DNA of 7,839 bases from Planctomycetota bacterium (lineage in GTDB: Bacteria; Planctomycetota; UBA8742; SKZP01), in assembly GCA_007127275.1 (NCBI GenBank), contig SKZP01000505.1, positions 1 through 7,839 on the forward strand, in the 5' to 3' direction. The notes below the pieces were generated by a model. The model had not been told where the DNA came from, made no database searches, and worked only from the letters and a program-made list of their open reading frames with translations. How positions within the stretch are numbered: the stretch's first letter is position 1; each line of letters starts with the position of its first letter. Shown here piece after piece: positions 6,301-7,839 of this stretch. The translations under genes were made by a program, and so were the position numbers.

Positions 6301-7839
6301 CCACGGGTGCGCTACGAATACAACGATCCGCGCTACCGCGTGACGCACCAGGTCCTCGGCATCGGCGCCGACGAACGCGAAATGACCTACAGCTACCACG
6401 ACGTCACCGACGACTCCGCCTATGCATTGCCCAGTGCCGCGGCGGCCAATCAGCACGACCCGATCGTGCGCGAGGTCACCGCGATCGACGCCGCCGGAAA
6501 CGAGACCGTCTACGGCATCAACGAGCGCAACTCGATCACCGTGAAAACCGAGCTGACGAGCCAAGGAAACCTCGTCACGCGCTGGATGCACGACGAGGAG
6601 AACCGCGTCGAACGCATCACGAGCACCTACGGTTCGGTAACGTTCTACGAGTACGAGGATGCCGAGCTCTCGCTTGTCGACGCGAACAACGACCCGTTCG
6701 TCTACCGGGCGAAGCGCCGTGAGCTCAACGTGGTGCGCGAAACCGTGTTGCCCGGCAGCCGCGGCGGCGACCAGCCGAACCTGACGCTCGAGTACGTCTA
6801 CGACGCCTTCTACAACACCCCCGTGCTCGAGATCAGCCCGCGCGGCACCAACGCAGCCTACGAGCAGCCCGACCCCACCGGTGGCGCGCCGACGCCGTCG
6901 AGCCCCGAGCGCTATGCGACGCGCTACTACCTCGACTACGAGCAAGACCCCGCCGGCAACCTGCCCCATCTCGCCGCGCACTTTTATCCCGACGAGCCCA
7001 ACCGCAACATCATCGCCCAAGGGTTGATGGACCACGTCGCCCATCAGTTCCAGGTCCGCGGCGTCGGCACCGCCCTCGATCATGTGCCGCAGGCGAACAT
7101 CGAAGTTGGCACCGACCTGACCGGCGACGGCGTCACCGATCGCTGGCAGGGCAACATCGTGCGCGTGCTCTTCCCCGCTGCGACGCTCTACGGCCAGCAA
7201 GCCGCGCTCGCCGGCGAGTCCGGCACGCACCAGTACGCGAGCCTCGCCTACTACTACGACGAGTTCGGCCAGCGCACCGGCTACCTCGACAGCGAAGGCA
7301 ACCTGCGCATCCTCGAGTATCACGGCCTCGACGACTTCAACGGCGACGGCGACATCAACAACCCCGGCGCGCTCGGCTACACCGGCGGCTACCTCGGCCG
7401 CATCATCAACGACGCCGACCGCACCGCCGACGTCGCAAGCCTCGTCGTCTCGACCGGCCCCGCCAGCGCGATCAACTGGCCCATTCCCCGCCGCCGCAGC
7501 GCCCCGCCGGCTCGCGAAACCGAGGAGATGGTCTACGACGACGCCGGCCGGCTCACCGAGATGACCGACGCACGCGGCTCGACGAGCACCCTCGTCTACA
7601 ACGAGCTCGACCAACTCGTCAAAACGGTCAGCGCCGCGCCCTACGAGTACGAGACCGAGTTCGTCTACAACGCCAACGGCATGCGCACCGAAGTGCACGT
7701 GCCCCACGTCAACCCGCAACTCACCTCGAACACCGCAAGCTTCAACCAACAGGGCAACAACCTCAACTTCGCCACCTTCGCCCCCGGCGCCCCGTTCGTC
7801 CACACCCGCGACTACAACAGCCTCGATCAACTCACCGCC
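1..7839 (+). CDS. Giant Kelch-propeller / RHS (YD-repeat) protein, internal fragment open at both ends
   Basis: Frame 1 reads through all 2613 codons without a stop and gives coherent protein sequence throughout. The first in-frame ATG (base 496) has no good ribosome binding site and lies after sequence that already looks like folded domains, so the true start is upstream. No stop is reached. Visible order: beta-rich and transthyretin-like N-terminal pieces, Kelch propeller (residues ~170-580), Pro-rich linker, Cys-rich region (~701-1220), unassigned beta-rich region (~1221-1830), DUF6531-like RHS entry domain (~1831-1930), and YD-repeat shell (~1935 to the edge). Known of the family: YD repeats build a hollow beta-cocoon that can enclose a C-terminal toxin or cargo, and many such proteins are exported. 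Inferred: secreted or surface-exposed; the signal peptide, if any, lies upstream and the variable C-terminal tip downstream. I saw no TTA codon, consistent with a GC-rich genome. A toxin, adhesin or structural role cannot be decided here. Confidence 0.95.
343..507 (+). other. Transthyretin/CNA-B-like (carboxypeptidase-regulatory-like) segment
   Basis: Residues ~115-169 contain NVRGRLVDSGGRGVADHPVW (129-148). This has the pattern of small bacterial beta-sandwiches of the CarboxypepD_reg/CNA-B type: a strand ending in G-x-[LV]-x-D, a GG turn, a G-V-A-D/G turn, then a second strand. Such domains usually act as extracellular spacers. The match is a short pattern seen by eye, so another Ig-like fold is possible. 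It sits immediately before the Kelch propeller. Confidence 0.4.
508..1740 (+). other. Kelch-type beta-propeller, probably seven degenerate blades
   Basis: Residues ~170-580. The first three blades are classical Kelch/galactose-oxidase-type repeats: LPDGTILLAGGAS (GG at 205-206), LPDGRILFLGGTTD (GG at 260-261) and ISGELIVAGGYN (GG at 312-313). Each is preceded by a His- or Thr-containing strand such as FGHTATELPDG and followed by a W- or Y-containing strand. A clear late blade is PHELFLFGGTDGD (GG at 554-555). Between them, SSVLVLGD (369), MIVTAGDEG (443) and LLVLSDHG (496) sit where degenerate GG positions would fall, giving spacings of about 55, 52, 57, 74, 53 and 58. Kelch propellers serve as protein or glycan binding surfaces. 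I see no evidence of the copper and Tyr-Cys site of galactose oxidase, so an oxidase role is unsupported. Confidence 0.75.
1741..2100 (+). other. Post-propeller beta-rich segment and Pro/His-rich linker
   Basis: Residues 581-640 include YFELPMLLVDQQAGWQVVQL and NYWVSDEFFVFAQD, which look like the strands of a small beta domain closing or following the propeller. Residues ~644-697 are rich in Pro, Gly, His and Asn (for example PIPPSAHHPPGDIF and HPGPQNEEPGRGHHGK) and are probably a flexible inter-domain linker. Kelch domains of the galactose-oxidase type are often followed by an Ig-like C-terminal domain; this could be such a domain, but I cannot confirm a family. Confidence 0.4.
2101..3660 (+). 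other. Cys-rich extracellular-type region, no recognised family
   Basis: Residues 701-1220 hold 18 of the 25 Cys seen in the whole fragment, from C716 (YDCFCEIHRGC) to C1213. The rest is beta-rich (for example AQFVILYVVEAHML at 994-1007 and CAVFRVGVLYSDVWIG). There is no EGF, cadherin or fibronectin signature that I recognise. A Cys/His cluster lies at 1165-1213, where C1183, C1193, C1203 and C1213 are exactly ten residues apart. Paired Cys in a probable exported protein suggest disulfide-stabilised modules; metal binding by the Cys/His cluster is an alternative. An acidic, Ser/Pro-containing stretch (residues ~855-882) may divide it into sub-domains. Confidence 0.5.
3661..5490 (+). other. 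Long beta-rich region of unknown family upstream of the RHS entry domain
   Basis: Residues 1221-1830 alternate hydrophobic strands with Gly/Asp/Asn/Thr turns (for example VPVWVALVGP at 1235-1244, VEIDLTLEFQAAT at 1248-1260 and FNIDGQQVCKSAITFFIQPD). They probably form several Ig-like or other beta-sandwich modules. A more helical stretch occurs at ~1751-1771 (MPAAMRELLAATTAGSAEK) followed by AVDDLRDLFGLQPLDYN. Only five Cys are present (1439, 1505, 1809, 1822, 1831), the last three just before the RHS domain. I do not recognise a family. In better-studied RHS/Tc/teneurin proteins, beta-sandwich and plug domains commonly precede the shell, so a spacer or plug role is a reasonable but unproven inference. 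Confidence 0.4.
5491..5790 (+). other. RHS entry domain (DUF6531-like)
   Basis: Residues ~1831-1930. GNPVEIQTGEVKQDRVDL (1838-1855), then VPGRGLHFVHKRTYRSQ (1857-1873) and HGPRWTHNHDDRLEEL (1882-1897), reproduce the conserved order of the domain at the start of many RHS proteins: [DN]PV-x-x-x-TG-[EN]-V, then a PGRGL turn, an R-[TK]-Y-x-S strand, and G-x-x-W-x-H-x-x-D-x-R-L. Family knowledge: this domain marks the beginning of the RHS/YD shell in polymorphic toxins and related secreted proteins. The PGRGL...YRSQ form is seen in large RHS proteins of environmental bacteria. It directly precedes the first YD repeats, as expected. Confidence 0.88.
5941..6129 (+). repeat. Three tandem canonical YD repeats (RHS repeats)
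   Basis: Residues ~1981-2043. The units are FGNTIEYDYNANGQLETVTD, LGREYHYEYVGDRLTKITD and KGREIKYAYNAAGELIEVRL, with the G-[NR] positions at 1984, 2005 and 2025, a period of 20-21 residues. The pattern G-x-x-x-x-Y-x-Y-[DN]-x-x-G-x-L-x-x-[VI]-x-D matches the RHS/YD consensus well. Repeats of this kind form the spiral beta-sheet wall of the RHS cocoon. The DNA copies are diverged, so the repeat is seen at the protein level and not as a direct DNA repeat. Confidence 0.9.
6130..7113 (+). repeat. Diverged YD-repeat shell segment
   Basis: Residues ~2044-2371. Degenerate YD strands recur: RTIRYHYHASD (2061), VRYEYNDPRYRVTH (2103), REMTYSYHDV (2126), GNETVYGINERNSITV (2166), GSVTFYEYED (2211), LTLEYVYDAFYNTPV (2261) and ATRYYLDYEQDPAGN (2306). 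Spacing is irregular, with longer loops such as the Pro/Thr-rich one at ~2288-2302. No Cys is present. This is consistent with the wall of an RHS shell carrying insertions between strands. Individual repeats are weak, but the series as a whole is convincing. Confidence 0.7.
7114..7140 (+). other. Calcium-loop-like motif DLTGDGVTD inside the RHS shell
   Basis: Residues 2372-2380 match D-x-[DNST]-x-D-G-x-x-D, the calcium-binding loop of FG-GAP, thrombospondin-type-3 and dockerin-like elements, with D2372, D2376 and D2380 as likely ligands. It is followed by RWQGNIVRVLF, a plausible beta strand. Calcium binding is inferred from the motif alone. It lies in an insertion between YD strands. Confidence 0.5.
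7330..7362 (+). other. Second calcium-loop-like motif DFNGDGDINN
   Basis: Residues 2444-2454. D2445-x-N2447-x-D2449-G-D2451-I-N matches the first nine positions of an EF-hand/dockerin loop, but position 12 is Gly where Asp or Glu is usual, so affinity could be reduced. It follows the YD unit YYYDEFGQRTGYLDSEGN (residues 2417-2434) and sits 73 residues after the first Asp-rich loop. A full dockerin would need a paired loop plus helices, which are not evident. Confidence 0.5.
7519..7839 (+). repeat. C-terminal-most YD repeats in the window, continuing past the edge
   Basis: Residues ~2507-2613. The units are EEMVYDDAGRLTEMTDARGS, TSTLVYNELDQLVKTVSAAP, YETEFVYNANGMRTEVHV and, at the edge, RDYNSLDQLTA. 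The first three follow the YD consensus closely (Y-[DN]-x-x-[GD]-x-L-x-x-x-x-D), so the shell has clearly not ended. The conserved closing motif of RHS cores (of the type R-Y-Y-D-P-x-x-G-R) is not present before base 7839, so the C-terminal tip must lie downstream. A basic, Pro-rich connector (PIPRRRSAPPARE, residues 2495-2507) precedes this block. Confidence 0.85.

Noticed and set aside
7330..7362. Dockerin domain of a cellulosome-like system
   Set aside because: Only one good loop with an atypical last ligand position is present here, the other Asp-rich loop is 73 residues away, and there is no dockerin helix pattern. The motif sits inside the YD shell and not at a protein terminus.
6145..7830. 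561-codon open frame on the minus strand, with similar ones at 4933-6027, 3736-4668, 2734-3594 and 1858-2307
   Set aside because: All five are phased on the same codon boundaries as the real + strand gene, so they stay open wherever that gene avoids TTA, CTA and TCA codons. Each stop falls exactly on such a rare sense codon: TCA at 6145 and 3736, CTA at 4933, 2734 and 1858. The products have skewed composition (V/A/G/D/R-rich) and no domain, while the + strand has recognisable domains throughout.
1..7839. tRNA, rRNA, CRISPR, insertion sequence, terminator or promoter elements
   Set aside because: The whole window is continuous coding sequence. I saw no spaced direct DNA repeats, transposase motifs, terminal inverted repeats, or hairpins followed by T-runs.

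Overview
The window lies entirely inside one very large protein-coding gene. Reading frame 1 of the + strand is open from the first to the last base: 2613 codons with no stop. Neither the true start nor the stop is in the window, so the gene is partial at both ends. It is easy to miss because every ATG-to-stop reading frame that fits inside the window is a shadow in another frame. Residue numbers below count from base 1 of the window (residue 1 = bases 1-3).

The protein is a multidomain RHS/YD-repeat protein, probably exported. In order it contains: (1) a beta-rich N-terminal piece and a short transthyretin/CNA-B-like segment (bases 1-510); (2) a Kelch-type beta-propeller, apparently seven degenerate blades (about 508-1740); (3) a beta-rich piece and a Pro/His-rich linker (1741-2100); (4) a Cys-rich stretch with 18 Cys, four of them spaced exactly ten residues apart (about 2101-3660); (5) about 600 residues of beta-rich sequence that I cannot assign (3661-5490); (6) an RHS entry domain of the DUF6531 type (about 5491-5790); (7) an RHS/YD-repeat shell that is still running at the window edge (about 5800-7839) and carries two calcium-loop-like motifs. 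The Cys-rich front and completely Cys-free RHS part suggest an extracellular, disulfide-stabilised ectodomain attached to an RHS cocoon. The function is not determined by what is visible. RHS proteins include secreted polymorphic toxins, Tc-toxin subunits and surface or adhesion proteins, and the diagnostic C-terminal tip lies past base 7839.

The organism is a bacterium with a GC-rich genome: third codon positions are mostly G or C, reaching 58 of 60 in bases 7321-7500, and I saw no TTA codon in the whole frame. The RHS entry sequence (PGRGL followed by KRTYRSQ) resembles giant RHS proteins I associate with Planctomycetota and other large-genome environmental bacteria. This is only a weak taxonomic inference. 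I see no RNA gene, mobile element, CRISPR array, promoter, terminator or intergenic gap.
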